Virus record (IMG/VR): IMGVR_UViG_3300046532_000672
Coordinates: 1 to 31,275 of that record
DNA length: 31,275 bases
Direction: 5' to 3' (one strand)
From: a virus
Shown here: piece by piece, positions 15,711 to 26,225 of the stretch
Numbering within the stretch: position 1 is the stretch's first letter
Layout: the number at the start of each line of letters is the position of its first letter
Program-made: the position numbers and the translations under genes
The notes under the pieces: model-generated
What the model was told of the DNA's origin: nothing
The model's input: the letters and a program-made list of their open reading frames with translations, nothing else
Database searches by the model: none

Positions 15711-17848
15711 ACGTTTCTCACCTTCAACGTGTTCAAACTCTTCCTACGGCTATTCACCGAATCCATCAGGCGTCGGAAGTCGGGGCCACCATTACCAACA
15801 AGGTCCATTGACTGTGCCAGTCGATCATCCAGAGTGGTAGCCAACGGTGCCTCTGCTGGGGTGCCCTTAGCCATCTGCATAGCCTTGTTCACCATGCGAC
15901 CATAGTCCTCGTTGCTGTACCCCCGCTCGGAAGCGGTACGCTGACCAATGGTGTGAGCGTAAGTAATCATTCCCTTACGAAGAGCGTTAGCATCATCCCA
16001 GCCACCATTATCCGTAATAAACTTTACAAGATTGGCAGTAACTACATCCTGTTCAGCGTGCTGTAGCGCCCCGACATCATTCGGATCCCAGTTCTCTCTA
16101 TAGTTCTCAGGCCGCAACTTCCCTCTGTCCAACAAAGAGATTTCATTCTCGTTCAATGCCCCCGCCCTTTGGGCGTACCTCATAAAGTCATCGTCAGTGT
16201 TTCGGCTACCAAAGAATATCTGTGAACCCCAATCGCTATCCCCGTAGAAGTCGGACATCAATAGATCCACCATCTGCTGCTGGTCCGCAGAACCACCCCG
16301 CCCGAAATACTTCTCTCGTTGCTCTGTACCCAACTCTCCCATCATCCCTTCGATGGTGGCTTCCAACTCTTTGATACCTTGATTGTTGATTGAGCGATTA
16401 GGATTACCAGTGATTCTTTCCTGAATCCTTCGTGATACCTCTTTTATCACATCCTCTTGCTGCTTGAAAGACTGATTGTTTTGAAGTTCACCAGTGCTGA
16501 CATTCCGGCTAATGAGCCGCCGCATCACTGTCGCTATATAGGGAGTAGCATCAGAATGGAGTTCGCCTTCCGGTACCTGCAACGCCTCATTAACGATGTC
16601 TGCTTGGAACATCTGCAACGCATCAACAGTACGATCAGCCATACCCGCCATACCGGGGATGTCTAGTCTGCCCCACTCAAAACCTTCACCGCCTTCCAGT
16701 ATCCCCCATGCAAACAACTCCTGTTGGATCTGATCCATGACGGGGGAGTAACCTGTGGAATCTTTAGTGTTGTCATACAAGGTACGCATGTAGTTGTAGG
16801 CATCCATTGGGCCAAGTCTGCCGCCGGAGAACAGATCGTTAACTGATTTAATATCCCCATAGGGTGTGCCATCAAACGACGTTATCCACCCAACCTGCCC
16901 TCCCTCTTCGCCGTCGGGGTCAGGACCGATCATCATCGATGGGTCGCCCTTGCTGAGTTCTGCTGCATACGTTGTGATGGCAGCCTGTAACGCCCCACCG
17001 AGGATGTCCTGTGCTGACCCACCACCAAACGCATCATCAACATTTGCTAGTATCGTGGTGCCGTCGCCGTACCCACCGAACTGTCGCATCAGTTCACCGA
17101 ACACAGCAGGATCCGCTTCGGCAGTCTCTAAAGTATTCGGCTTCTTGCCATCGACAATACCGGACATAAATGTTGACCAGTTCTCAGCAACATTCTGTTG
17201 AACCAACTTAAGTAGATCGGGCGTGTCGCGCCAGTTGCCATTCAGGTATGCAACCAATTTGTCCTGACCTACGGTACTGGAAAGATTGTAAACGTTGGCG
17301 GTAGGTTTGGATGTCTCACCTTGGAACGCAGGACTAACCCCGCCGTCTGGCTCATAGATAACTGACCTGCCGATACCAGCGCCCTCACGAGAAGCCAGCG
17401 TGACACCGCTTTTCCTTAGCCAGTTAATAAACTTAACGAACGATTCCTCACCAGTCATCTGCTCAAAGTGCAAAGCCCTAATAGCATTAGTACCAGCAGC
17501 AGGCCCCTGATCGGTGCCCGTTCCTGCGGGCATTATCCCCTCTGCTACCTGACCCTGCAAGCCTTCTGCCGTCACGTCCTCTGGCTCAGGTGGAGCGAAC
17601 GTGCCTTCCTGCTTAACAAAGTCCTTAAGGGTTCTTGCTATCTCCCTGCTTTGTGCTGCATACGGAAGACGCCACCAGCCTTCAGCGGTCTCAACCGCTT
17701 CGCGTGCGCCTGTAAATACTTCATCTATGGCGAGACCAACGTCGTCAAAGAACGTACCAACTTCAGGCGGGACAAGTGGATCTCGCTCGTCTTCAGTGAG
17801 GGTACCGATTACCTCGTCTTCGGGCTGCTCTACAAAGAGATCAGTCAT
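15707..17848 (-). CDS. Large helical structural protein, probable internal virion protein, 713 aa
   Basis: I do not recognise a named family. The N-terminus is acidic and Pro-rich, with a predicted helix at VGLAIDEVFTGAREAVETAEGW-like sequence (about 37-58). Residues 130-175 (EESFVKFINWLRKSGVTL) form a helical block. The middle is Asp/Gly-rich. The C-terminal third is charged and helical (EDVIKEVSRRIQERITG, IKELEATIEGMMGEL), then DDFMRYAQRAGALNENEISLLDRG, ending in a basic tail (NSRRKSLNTLKVRNV). There is no signal peptide, membrane segment or catalytic motif. It sits between the 2669-aa and 1402-aa genes with ATGA overlaps at both ends. Its setting points to a virion protein, probably of the ejection group. 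Confidence 0.6.
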   Translation of the reverse strand: MTDLFVEQPEDEVIGTLTEDERDPLVPPEVGTFFDDVGLAIDEVFTGAREAVETAEGWWRLPYAAQSREIARTLKDFVKQEGTFAPPEPEDVTAEGLQGQVAEGIMPAGTGTDQGPAAGTNAIRALHFEQMTGEESFVKFINWLRKSGVTLASREGAGIGRSVIYEPDGGVSPAFQGETSKPTANVYNLSSTVGQDKLVAYLNGNWRDTPDLLKLVQQNVAENWSTFMSGIVDGKKPNTLETAEADPAVFGELMRQFGGYGDGTTILANVDDAFGGGSAQDILGGALQAAITTYAAELSKGDPSMMIGPDPDGEEGGQVGWITSFDGTPYGDIKSVNDLFSGGRLGPMDAYNYMRTLYDNTKDSTGYSPVMDQIQQELFAWGILEGGEGFEWGRLDIPGMAGMADRTVDALQMFQADIVNEALQVPEGELHSDATPYIATVMRRLISRNVSTGELQNNQSFKQQEDVIKEVSRRIQERITGNPNRSINNQGIKELEATIEGMMGELGTEQREKYFGRGGSADQQQMVDLLMSDFYGDSDWGSQIFFGSRNTDDDFMRYAQRAGALNENEISLLDRGKLRPENYRENWDPNDVGALQHAEQDVVTANLVKFITDNGGWDDANALRKGMITYAHTIGQRTASERGYSNEDYGRMVNKAMQMAKGTPAEAPLATTLDDRLAQSMDLVGNGGPDFRRLMDSVNSRRKSLNTLKVRNV

Positions 17849-20800
17849 ATCGCACTCATATCGATATTAACCAGCCCAGCCTGATGCTTCGCAATCCAAC
17901 TCTCCCCGATGATAGGTAGGAACACACTGTAATATAGTTCATTCAACCAAGGCTTGTTATGAACAAACTCTTCCATGATCCGCTTATACTGGAACCGGAG
18001 AGCATCACGTTTCGCTCGTGCACTAGGATCAGACTGACCCTTCAAGCCATCCATCTTGTCGGAGAACCCGACAATGGTAGCCATCGCATCCAAGATGTCT
18101 TCTCGGTGCAGCCCCTCAGGTACCAGTTCCGGTGATTCGACAAGCAACCTGAACTCGTTGACAGTTGAATCTCGCTTAATGCGGGCAGTACCAGTAGTGA
18201 TCTGATTCACGAATACGGGGTGCTGCATCTGGAACGCCGCGTACCATAGATCCCATTTGCTATCCAACTGCGTGGTATCCATGTTCATGGCACGCATCGA
18301 ATTCTTTCGTGTCATATAGGTGATACGACGCTTGCTGTAAACAGGATAAGAGATATTGAAATACAACTCAGATAGAAACTCTTCCGACGTATCCATCTTG
18401 CGTAGACCCATATTCAACTGACGCTGCTTAGTCTCCGCTACGTATTCGTCATCATCTACATCAAACTTGCGAGGCATGAAGAACGCCGACGACATCGTGA
18501 AGTCACGGGCAAATGCGTCGTTATCCACCAGCCAGCGGTTAGCGTCCTGTGTAGTCTCCAGCACAGCGAACGGAACCTTCGTATAGCCGGAAGTCCTGAA
18601 CGGTGAATGCTCTACCGGATCGAACTTCTCCCCAGTACGAGCCTCCACGTTCTTCACCCACTGCGGGTACGCCTCCTCATAGGGAAGCCCCATCTCCAAC
18701 AACTCATGGAACTCTTGGTTCCATTCCCAATTCTCATGGAGGGTAAGGTCAGCCAGTGCCCCGGTAGATGGACCCCAGAACCATGATAGAGCCTGCAACA
18801 ACTGGTACTGGCGGGCCATTTCATCTACATCCTCTAGGAACCATTCCTCATACAGCGCCGGATTGGAATGCGACGCGATCTCCTGCTCCGTAGGAATAGA
18901 ACCATTCATTGCCATGAACTTAAGTACATCAATCTTTGCCTTGGCACGAGCCTCACCGTTCGGACCATCGATACCCAATACAGCAATCGCCCTGACGACC
19001 AGTGCCGGAGCGACCGACGACCATGCCGCCTCAAAGACATTAGATACGGTTCCGCCTGCACCTGTATTTAGTTTGCTGGCTCCGGGGTAGCGGCCACCGA
19101 CAAGGTTATGTTCAAACATCTTTCGGATCTCAGCGTCACGACCCGAAGCGAAGTTGATTGGAGCAGCGAGCAGCGGACCCAACCCCAACTGACCCATTGA
19201 GTCCAGATCGTAACCGGGGATGACATGGATGTTCATTGCGATGCCCATACCGGGGCGCTGTACGGCACCGAGGTTGCCACCGAAGACGCTATTGACGATG
19301 GGTGTCTTGTCGGCTATCGACAGCATGTAATGGGTAGCGATTTCACTACCGGGAATAACGATCTGCTTCTCTCCGAACTGATCCTCCTGAACGATGCCGC
19401 TGTATACCCCAGCATTCATTGTTAGATGAAGGTTGCGGAACATCAACGGGTTGTGCTTCAGGCTGCGTCCGACACGACGCAAGAAGTTATCTTCAGCAAA
19501 CCAGAACGGTACGACCGTACCAACCATTGCCTGAAACTGTGAGCGGATACGGTGATCATCGATGTAAGCGCTGGTCAGGGTCATAGCCCGACGGGCGGCT
19601 ATGTCACGGTGTGCATCAGCCATCATCTTACGGTGCAGCATGTAGCCGAAGAACTCGTCCTGCAACCGTACGTGTTCGTCAAGAACCTCCGCTACTGTCT
19701 GGGTTCTCACCGCTCCGTACCAGCCCTGACGGTCCCCTTTCTTTACAGTCCTCAGTATGGTTTCGATTTGCTTCTCATTCAGTTCACCCATGAGGCGAGC
19801 GACCCGCTCCAATACCTGCGATACATCAGCAGGTACGTCACCTTCTTTGATAATCTGATGTATCGCATCGATGGTAGCGAGCGGGCTTTTTGTTTCGATA
19901 CCGGCAGCCAACAAGGAGGCCGCAGCCTCCGGGTCGGCCTTAGCCAACGGCCAATCGAACTCAATGAATCCGTCTAGTTCATCGATAATGAACTGGTCAG
20001 CCTCATCGATATACCCCAAAGTTCTACCACTGGCCTCGTGAAGCCTGTAGTTGTACGGCTTCTCCACCCATTTCACGTCACCCGTCCTTCGCCCCGGCTC
20101 GGGAAAGAACTCACGCACTTCCAACTTGGACCGATGATAGATGCGTCGAACACCAACCGTCTGCTCCGTACCCAGAGCCAGATAATGCTGGAACAACGGT
20201 TCACGAACCATCCCACCAATCATGGGATTGACCACGCCATCGAACCAGTTGCGTAGAATCGTTGTCCACGCCTTACTTATCTTCTCTCCGACCTTCCCAC
20301 CTTCTTCAGTAACCGGCATGAACGCGAGGATATTGTCAGGAGCGTTGTTCCACCATCTTGCTCTACTGGCATAGGCACCAACCCGTATTGCGCTTACTTC
20401 GTGTGGTTCAAGGACTTCACGAAGCCACGGATGGAAGATTTCTACGTTGTCCTGCCTACTACCCGTACTAAGCAGATCGTTCAATTCAAAGGAGTTGAGG
20501 TAGGCTAGTTCCTCAGCCATGTTGTGGAGATCGTTACCTGTTGTGATCTGTTCTTCTACCAATTCGTAGTCAAGGAACCAATCATCGGTAGGTTCCGTAC
20601 CGTGCCTCAGCACAATAAACTCACCGGTTGTTGGACTCCTGTAGTAGCGAGTTAGATGGGTAACTGGTTCACCATCCAACATGGGTACTGGTGTCAAGCC
20701 ACCGGGACGTGGGGCGATCAGATGTTGGGCGGCGATCCCGATCACGTTCTCATCGCGTAGACCGCGTGGACCAAAGTCGCGTGCTGTTGTTGCACCTTCT

Positions 20801-23800
20801 TTACCCCACCCGTAATAGGAGTTCATAAACTCGCCACCCAAAGCAGTAGCCATACTCTCATGTGCGGTATGTGACCCGACCGCATTCCTGACGGTGGTGA
20901 TGTCAAGTTCGGCTGGCCTGCTGCCTGCTGACAGACCGGGTGCGTTCCACATTTCCTCACTACTGACATCCATCGTACCAATGCGTCCGCTACCTACACG
21001 GTGGGCTGGCATCCCAACGGAACCGAACCGAGCCGGTACCCGTCTGGATAAGACATCTTCCAAAACCTGCGATACGATATGGGCTACCTTGGGGTTGGCG
21101 CTACCAACTACCATCGGGAAGAAGCCCTCTCCAACCTCTTCCCACAGGTTTGCAGTAGCAACCATAGAACTAGCGGTCAAGCCCGTATTGCCCGGTCCCA
21201 GTGATGGCGATAGCAGGCGTGCCGCATTCAACGCTTCCTTCTCGCTTAAACCAATCTCTCGCATTCTGACTGTGAGAAGGTCTACGACCTCATCGAACCA
21301 GCCCTGATGACGCCGCCCACCTGAAAGCATTTGAACCAATGCTTCCCTGTATTCCAAACGAATCATCGGGACAAACAGACGGGTAGCGCCGGGTGGCAGT
21401 ATCTCGCTGGACTTACCACCCAAGGCAGCGAACCCAGCATTCGACCGGTGCACCGTCCTGAGAATCTGCTGACCCGCAGGGGTCATCACCTGATTGAAGT
21501 AGGCCAACCGTGCACGTCGGACGACCTCATCCCAATCGTCTGCCAAGCGAGTGACATCTGATTGACCGAGGAGATAGCCAACGATGTTGACATCGGCACC
21601 AACCTTCTGTCCACCAACCTCCGGGTCCAATATGGTGCGCCATATATCCTGCTGGTTTTCAGGCATCGCTTCGATGAAGTCATCAACAGCGTCCGGCCAT
21701 CCGGCTTCAAATGGCAGGTCACCGGCAACCAAGTTGCCCGCCTCATCGAAGGATGAACCGGGTCCAACACGGTCGAACGACTGCCGCAGTTTGTCCAATG
21801 CCTCCGGGTTCTCCCGTGCAAGGTGTAGAACGATCTGCTCTGGCGACTGGTCTGTCAGCAGTGCCCTCACACGACGGATCTCATCGGGGCTACCAGAAGA
21901 CAGCGCAGCGAGGGCTAGTCCCTCAGCAGTAGCGGTAAGGTCTTGTCTAACCCGTGGCGAAACGTAGTTGATTATTTCTTGTAGATAGGCACGAGCGAAT
22001 ATGTCGTCGGAGTGCATGGACAACCGCTGTGATACCGCCTGAGCCTTACGAACAAGACCCATTTCGCTACCCGGCTCATTGGATACATACGCCAGTTCTG
22101 TATTCTGGTAATCAACTGTGAACTTCAGCAGCCGGTCTACAGAAGTGACACTGTTCCCCCGCCGGAGTGCCTCATCCATAGTGTTCTTGCTGTAGTTGAG
22201 GTAGTTGTCGAAGGTTCCTAGAACCTCCCTCATCTGGGCGTCCAGCAACGTGGGGATAGTCAAAGAGGATGCAACGGCAGACACCCGCTCCTCGTGGTTC
22301 TTCGCCACCTTAGTAAGCAGCCGGTTAGCGAGTCCCTGTCGGGTAGGCATACCCGGTATGCGACCGAAGGTATCTCGTGCGAGAAGCGTGAGTTCGTTGG
22401 CCTTCGCATTAGAGAACTCAAACAACTGCTTGGAAGTTCTCCCCAATACGGTGCGGCCTGTCCGCAGTTTCACCGCTTCATGGGTATCCTCAAACAACTT
22501 GAATGCGAGGTCCGGGCTGTCCTCCAGCAAGGACGCCCATCTATCCTTGTTCTTTTCGACAACCTCCAAGAGCGACTTCCGGAATATGGCGAAGTCTCCG
22601 ACTCCAGCAATCTCATTAAACGACCGCCAGATTGAAGCGACCGGCTTCCACAGCAGCCCCACCCGCTCTTCGTCGGGTAGTTTCGATCCCTTGACCAGCG
22701 TCTTCCTGCCGTATGCATCCCACATAGGATGGAAATCGGCTGCTGTCTTGGCTAGTTTCTGCTTTGCGTAATGTGACGGGCCTTCACGCACCATCCATGT
22801 GAACAACTCTTCGCCACCGTTACGGACCACATACCCCATGCGTAGCAGAACAGCGGGACGCCATGTCCTAGCGAGAAGATTATCGACGGCAGGTAGATGC
22901 ATCCCCCAGCCAAGCCTCCGGTAGAATGCCATGTACTTGGCTACGGCTCCTAGTTCCCGGTAGTTGGGTATGACATTGGCTCGTGCCAACTGTGCTGAGT
23001 ATTCCTGACCGGGCATAATGGCCTTGCGAACATTCAGACCTGAGATTCCAACCATGTCATCAGTGATGTTGCCGTACCTGTGTGCACCCTGTCGGATAAA
23101 CTTTTCAACGAACTTCTGGACATCTCGTCCGCCGTGCATTAACACACCGGACCTACCAAGGAAATCCAAATAGAATTCTGTGGTCACCAGCCATTTCTCA
23201 GAATCGTTACCCATCGTATAGGCACGTAGGTAGTTGTCGATCTGGGTGCGTGGCATATCCACCATGATTCCCATATCGACTAGCCCTTGGAACTCAGCAA
23301 TCGCCACGTTGCCGCTACTCACATCGATATGGGCTGCCTTAGGAACGTAAGTAGTTAGTTTCTCTGCAAACTTGGCCGGGTAGTAGGCCAATGCACGCAT
23401 TGTCGCCCCACTGATTATGCCGCCGCGATGCCACCAGTCAAGTTCAGCGTTAGCCCCGCCTGCTCTGTGGATCTGGCCTTCCAGATAGTTCTGACGGGCA
23501 CGACGCGCCCCCTGAAATGGCAGGGCCGTTAGATCCTGAACGGGTACCCCGTCAATAATCTCTACACCTTTGCCCTGATGATACATGAGTAGGGCATCCA
23601 TCTCCCCACTAGCCATAACGTGTGCTATGGCTTCTGGTTCCAACTCAAGGAGAGCCTCATCGATCTTCGCCATGTCTGTTTCACCCAAGCCGTGCCGACG
23701 CGCGTTACCGATGGACGCATCATCCATTACCGATTGAAGACCTATGGGGTCTACCTCATTACTGAGAGTAAGCAGCCCGTCGTCAATCCGTTTAAGAAGA

Positions 23801-25854
23801 GCAGCATGGAGGTAGTTGCCCTGTTCCACTAGCCACGTTGCAGCGCCGCGTGCAAGGTCATCAACAACATCTGATTCCAGATGATGGAAACTAAGTATGT
23901 CGTTCTTGATGTACTTCTTACCGTCAGCCCACTTCTCTCCGAACTTGCTCATCCGTGGTAGGAAGATCGCGTCCGGGTCAACTCCTCCCACCTTGGAGGC
24001 CAGCATCTCCCAACCCGTCTGAGACTGGAGGAAGTCCCAGAAGCCCTGCTCATTGGCTAATGTCGGGAATGTCCTAGTCTGGAAATCAATGTGTTCGACA
24101 AAGTTTCCATCCTTGTCATAACTAGCAAGCCTCGTTCCCTCATTGGTGAATGCAACATCGCCATCCACCATTGGGTTACTAGGGTCACCCTTGATGCGGG
24201 CCTCACCCAGCAACTTGCCTTCGCTATCGTGGACCTTCCACATGCCAGTCTCATCGATGTGCCGTGCATCCACGGTCAGGCTCATCCTGCGCCTCATCAG
24301 ATGCCAGTTCCACATATCACCGATGATTGGAGCCATCGCAGGCACGTCACGCATCAACTGACCTAGACCAGTTTCATTACCGAACTCTATCTTGATAGCA
24401 TTAGCGACATTCTCGTCAGGGTTCGCAGCCCTGAACGCACGAGAGAACTCATCTATTTCATCCTGCTTCTTGAACGCATCGTTAACCCGGTCGATCAACC
24501 GGTTGATTGCCCTGTGCTGTGAACGAAGCATCGGGTTCGTCTGGGCCAGATACTCGGCACCGCTTCTGATTAGCCGCTTGCCACGCCCAATCGGGATGTT
24601 GCCCTGAGTGAGCGCACCAGTGCTTCCAACTCCACCCCCTGCGACCCATTCCTTGACTTCGCTGAGCGCATCATCCCACGCCCCGGTAGTAGGATTCCAA
24701 ATCCTGATTGGTGCGAACAGGTCGGTATCTTTGGCTTCTGCACGGAGCGCCTTAGATAGCCGTTCAGAGAAGTGGACTGCATCCGAGGTCATTCCTGCAC
24801 GCATTCCGACCTTCGCGTGCTTGGCTATCTTGAAGAGAGCACCACCAGCCCACGTTGTCGGATCCAGCAAGATTTCGGTAGCAAGCGCACCGACCATGCC
24901 GACGGTCTTGCCCTGCCAACTATCAGGGGTAACATCCCACGGCGACACTACATTGAACGCACGTTGTGATGCATCAAAGAGAGTGAGTTTACCCGATTCA
25001 AGAATCTCTAGTGCCCTAACATTATTATCTTCAGCCAGCGACGACTGCCAGTTGCGCCAGTATTCGGCAGCCTTCTCTTCAGATAGGCCGTTCTTCTGCC
25101 CCTCCTTCAAGATCAGGTCGTATGCGCCCTGCTGCCCACCCTCAAGGTATGCCCGTAGCATCCGTGTCTGGTGACGGCCAACGATACGTTCAGCCTGCTT
25201 AACGGTCCCCGAGTAATAGGAGTTCTCTTCTAGTTTCGTTTCATTCCACGACTCCCGCCAATCACGGGGATCAGCAAAGGAACCCAGCCCCTTCTCACCG
25301 AGATAGGCACCCCACCGACCGGTGCGTGTAGCGAACCGGGACGGCTTCATCACCCCCCACTCCCATGCAGTACTGGCAGCCTTACCTGCAAACCACCCCA
25401 TCGTACGCACCGGAGCCATGCCGATACCTATGGCCTGACCCATATGCTCTTCAGGTAGTAGCGGAATGTCCCACGTCAACATCCGTCTAATCAATGACTT
25501 CTGTTCCTCATTCGGTGGTTCGTACCCACCACTGAGGAGAATCTGCTGAGTCGGTTCCGCCAACCGACCGAACTCAGCCTTCTGTATCTGATCCGGCATT
25601 GCCTCAAAGGTGTGCCGCATCTGATTGAACTCGGTCTGGTTGTATGCACGCAGGAAATCGTCCAGCATATCGCTGTCCGACTTTGGACTCTGCGCTAGAG
25701 CCATAATCGATTCAGGTGCAGTATCTAGGAACCGACCAGCCCCCGCTTTCATAAGCAACTGCATCCTACGACCGTGCCACTCATCGTTGAGTGACGATAG
25801 TGGTGCGGTACTAACTGTACTTGTTGCCAGCCTAAGCCCGGAGCGTTCAGCCAT
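17845..25854 (-). CDS. Giant virion/ejection-type protein, 2669 aa
   Basis: At 8010 bases this is a quarter of the window. The protein is mostly helical. Near residues 316-345 a hydrophobic stretch (VGMVGALATEILLDPTTWAG) could be membrane-active. Near 993-1021, RTWRPAVLLRMGYVVRNGGEE matches a 'WRP.VL.R..Y..RN' block recurrent in very large phage structural proteins. Near 2111-2165, VPFWFAEDNFLRRVGRSLKHN and MNAGVYSGIV form another such block, followed by Gly-rich and aromatic segments to the C-terminus (ELYYSVFLPIIGESWIAKHQ). I looked for the N4 virion RNA polymerase motifs and a lytic transglycosylase motif and found neither. Being next to the portal genes with no tail tube nearby, it is most likely an internal protein that enters the host with the DNA. 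A tape-measure role cannot be excluded. Confidence 0.7.
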   Translation of the reverse strand: MAERSGLRLATSTVSTAPLSSLNDEWHGRRMQLLMKAGAGRFLDTAPESIMALAQSPKSDSDMLDDFLRAYNQTEFNQMRHTFEAMPDQIQKAEFGRLAEPTQQILLSGGYEPPNEEQKSLIRRMLTWDIPLLPEEHMGQAIGIGMAPVRTMGWFAGKAASTAWEWGVMKPSRFATRTGRWGAYLGEKGLGSFADPRDWRESWNETKLEENSYYSGTVKQAERIVGRHQTRMLRAYLEGGQQGAYDLILKEGQKNGLSEEKAAEYWRNWQSSLAEDNNVRALEILESGKLTLFDASQRAFNVVSPWDVTPDSWQGKTVGMVGALATEILLDPTTWAGGALFKIAKHAKVGMRAGMTSDAVHFSERLSKALRAEAKDTDLFAPIRIWNPTTGAWDDALSEVKEWVAGGGVGSTGALTQGNIPIGRGKRLIRSGAEYLAQTNPMLRSQHRAINRLIDRVNDAFKKQDEIDEFSRAFRAANPDENVANAIKIEFGNETGLGQLMRDVPAMAPIIGDMWNWHLMRRRMSLTVDARHIDETGMWKVHDSEGKLLGEARIKGDPSNPMVDGDVAFTNEGTRLASYDKDGNFVEHIDFQTRTFPTLANEQGFWDFLQSQTGWEMLASKVGGVDPDAIFLPRMSKFGEKWADGKKYIKNDILSFHHLESDVVDDLARGAATWLVEQGNYLHAALLKRIDDGLLTLSNEVDPIGLQSVMDDASIGNARRHGLGETDMAKIDEALLELEPEAIAHVMASGEMDALLMYHQGKGVEIIDGVPVQDLTALPFQGARRARQNYLEGQIHRAGGANAELDWWHRGGIISGATMRALAYYPAKFAEKLTTYVPKAAHIDVSSGNVAIAEFQGLVDMGIMVDMPRTQIDNYLRAYTMGNDSEKWLVTTEFYLDFLGRSGVLMHGGRDVQKFVEKFIRQGAHRYGNITDDMVGISGLNVRKAIMPGQEYSAQLARANVIPNYRELGAVAKYMAFYRRLGWGMHLPAVDNLLARTWRPAVLLRMGYVVRNGGEELFTWMVREGPSHYAKQKLAKTAADFHPMWDAYGRKTLVKGSKLPDEERVGLLWKPVASIWRSFNEIAGVGDFAIFRKSLLEVVEKNKDRWASLLEDSPDLAFKLFEDTHEAVKLRTGRTVLGRTSKQLFEFSNAKANELTLLARDTFGRIPGMPTRQGLANRLLTKVAKNHEERVSAVASSLTIPTLLDAQMREVLGTFDNYLNYSKNTMDEALRRGNSVTSVDRLLKFTVDYQNTELAYVSNEPGSEMGLVRKAQAVSQRLSMHSDDIFARAYLQEIINYVSPRVRQDLTATAEGLALAALSSGSPDEIRRVRALLTDQSPEQIVLHLARENPEALDKLRQSFDRVGPGSSFDEAGNLVAGDLPFEAGWPDAVDDFIEAMPENQQDIWRTILDPEVGGQKVGADVNIVGYLLGQSDVTRLADDWDEVVRRARLAYFNQVMTPAGQQILRTVHRSNAGFAALGGKSSEILPPGATRLFVPMIRLEYREALVQMLSGGRRHQGWFDEVVDLLTVRMREIGLSEKEALNAARLLSPSLGPGNTGLTASSMVATANLWEEVGEGFFPMVVGSANPKVAHIVSQVLEDVLSRRVPARFGSVGMPAHRVGSGRIGTMDVSSEEMWNAPGLSAGSRPAELDITTVRNAVGSHTAHESMATALGGEFMNSYYGWGKEGATTARDFGPRGLRDENVIGIAAQHLIAPRPGGLTPVPMLDGEPVTHLTRYYRSPTTGEFIVLRHGTEPTDDWFLDYELVEEQITTGNDLHNMAEELAYLNSFELNDLLSTGSRQDNVEIFHPWLREVLEPHEVSAIRVGAYASRARWWNNAPDNILAFMPVTEEGGKVGEKISKAWTTILRNWFDGVVNPMIGGMVREPLFQHYLALGTEQTVGVRRIYHRSKLEVREFFPEPGRRTGDVKWVEKPYNYRLHEASGRTLGYIDEADQFIIDELDGFIEFDWPLAKADPEAAASLLAAGIETKSPLATIDAIHQIIKEGDVPADVSQVLERVARLMGELNEKQIETILRTVKKGDRQGWYGAVRTQTVAEVLDEHVRLQDEFFGYMLHRKMMADAHRDIAARRAMTLTSAYIDDHRIRSQFQAMVGTVVPFWFAEDNFLRRVGRSLKHNPLMFRNLHLTMNAGVYSGIVQEDQFGEKQIVIPGSEIATHYMLSIADKTPIVNSVFGGNLGAVQRPGMGIAMNIHVIPGYDLDSMGQLGLGPLLAAPINFASGRDAEIRKMFEHNLVGGRYPGASKLNTGAGGTVSNVFEAAWSSVAPALVVRAIAVLGIDGPNGEARAKAKIDVLKFMAMNGSIPTEQEIASHSNPALYEEWFLEDVDEMARQYQLLQALSWFWGPSTGALADLTLHENWEWNQEFHELLEMGLPYEEAYPQWVKNVEARTGEKFDPVEHSPFRTSGYTKVPFAVLETTQDANRWLVDNDAFARDFTMSSAFFMPRKFDVDDDEYVAETKQRQLNMGLRKMDTSEEFLSELYFNISYPVYSKRRITYMTRKNSMRAMNMDTTQLDSKWDLWYAAFQMQHPVFVNQITTGTARIKRDSTVNEFRLLVESPELVPEGLHREDILDAMATIVGFSDKMDGLKGQSDPSARAKRDALRFQYKRIMEEFVHNKPWLNELYYSVFLPIIGESWIAKHQAGLVNIDMSAI

Positions 25855-26225
25855 TACTGGCCCAGTTGTATAGCAGCGTCTATGAAGGCAGGCTCATTCA
25901 CGGCCTCCGCCCAGTTACGCAACATCTCAGCCGATTCCTGATTAGGGGTAGGAGCAGGACGGCCCATACCTACCCCCATACCTGTACCCTGCGCTGTCAG
26001 CGGTGTGACCTGCGGCGTATATGCCGCCGCCGCTTCCATCGGGTTCTGCATAGGAGCAGGCCCTTCGAAGGCGGGGGCGTTAACCTGCGGAGGTGCACCC
26101 ATCATGCCCCCCTGCTGCAATGGGATGGAATCCTGCGCCGCGAGGCTGTCGCTGACCTCACCATAGGCAGCACCAGCCTCCAGACTAGGAGTCTGTGGTT
26201 TCAGATTCTTATTCGGTCGTACCAT
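25854..26225 (-). CDS. Small disordered protein after portal, 123 aa
   Basis: No family is recognised. The sequence is rich in Pro, Ala, Gly, Met and Gln (QGGMMGAPPQVNAPAF, GTGMGVGMGRPAPTPNQ), and only the end looks helical (SAEMLRNWAEAVNEPAFIDA). Start and stop overlap the portal stop (TGATG) and the giant gene start (TAATG), so it is almost certainly translated. Its composition resembles the portal's own C-terminal tail, which is also Ala/Pro/Gly/Met-rich. It may be a small portal-associated or head protein; this is inference. Confidence 0.6.
   Translation of the reverse strand: MVRPNKNLKPQTPSLEAGAAYGEVSDSLAAQDSIPLQQGGMMGAPPQVNAPAFEGPAPMQNPMEAAAAYTPQVTPLTAQGTGMGVGMGRPAPTPNQESAEMLRNWAEAVNEPAFIDAAIQLGQ

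Noticed and set aside
22205-22771. Plus-strand open frame of 188 codons
   Set aside because: It is inside the giant gene and antisense, Ser-rich, without a ribosome binding site that stands out.
17845-25854. N4-like virion RNA polymerase as identity of the giant protein
   Set aside because: Size is suggestive, but I found no convincing GR, R-x3-K...YG or catalytic-Asp motif set by eye. It should be tested by a profile search, not asserted.
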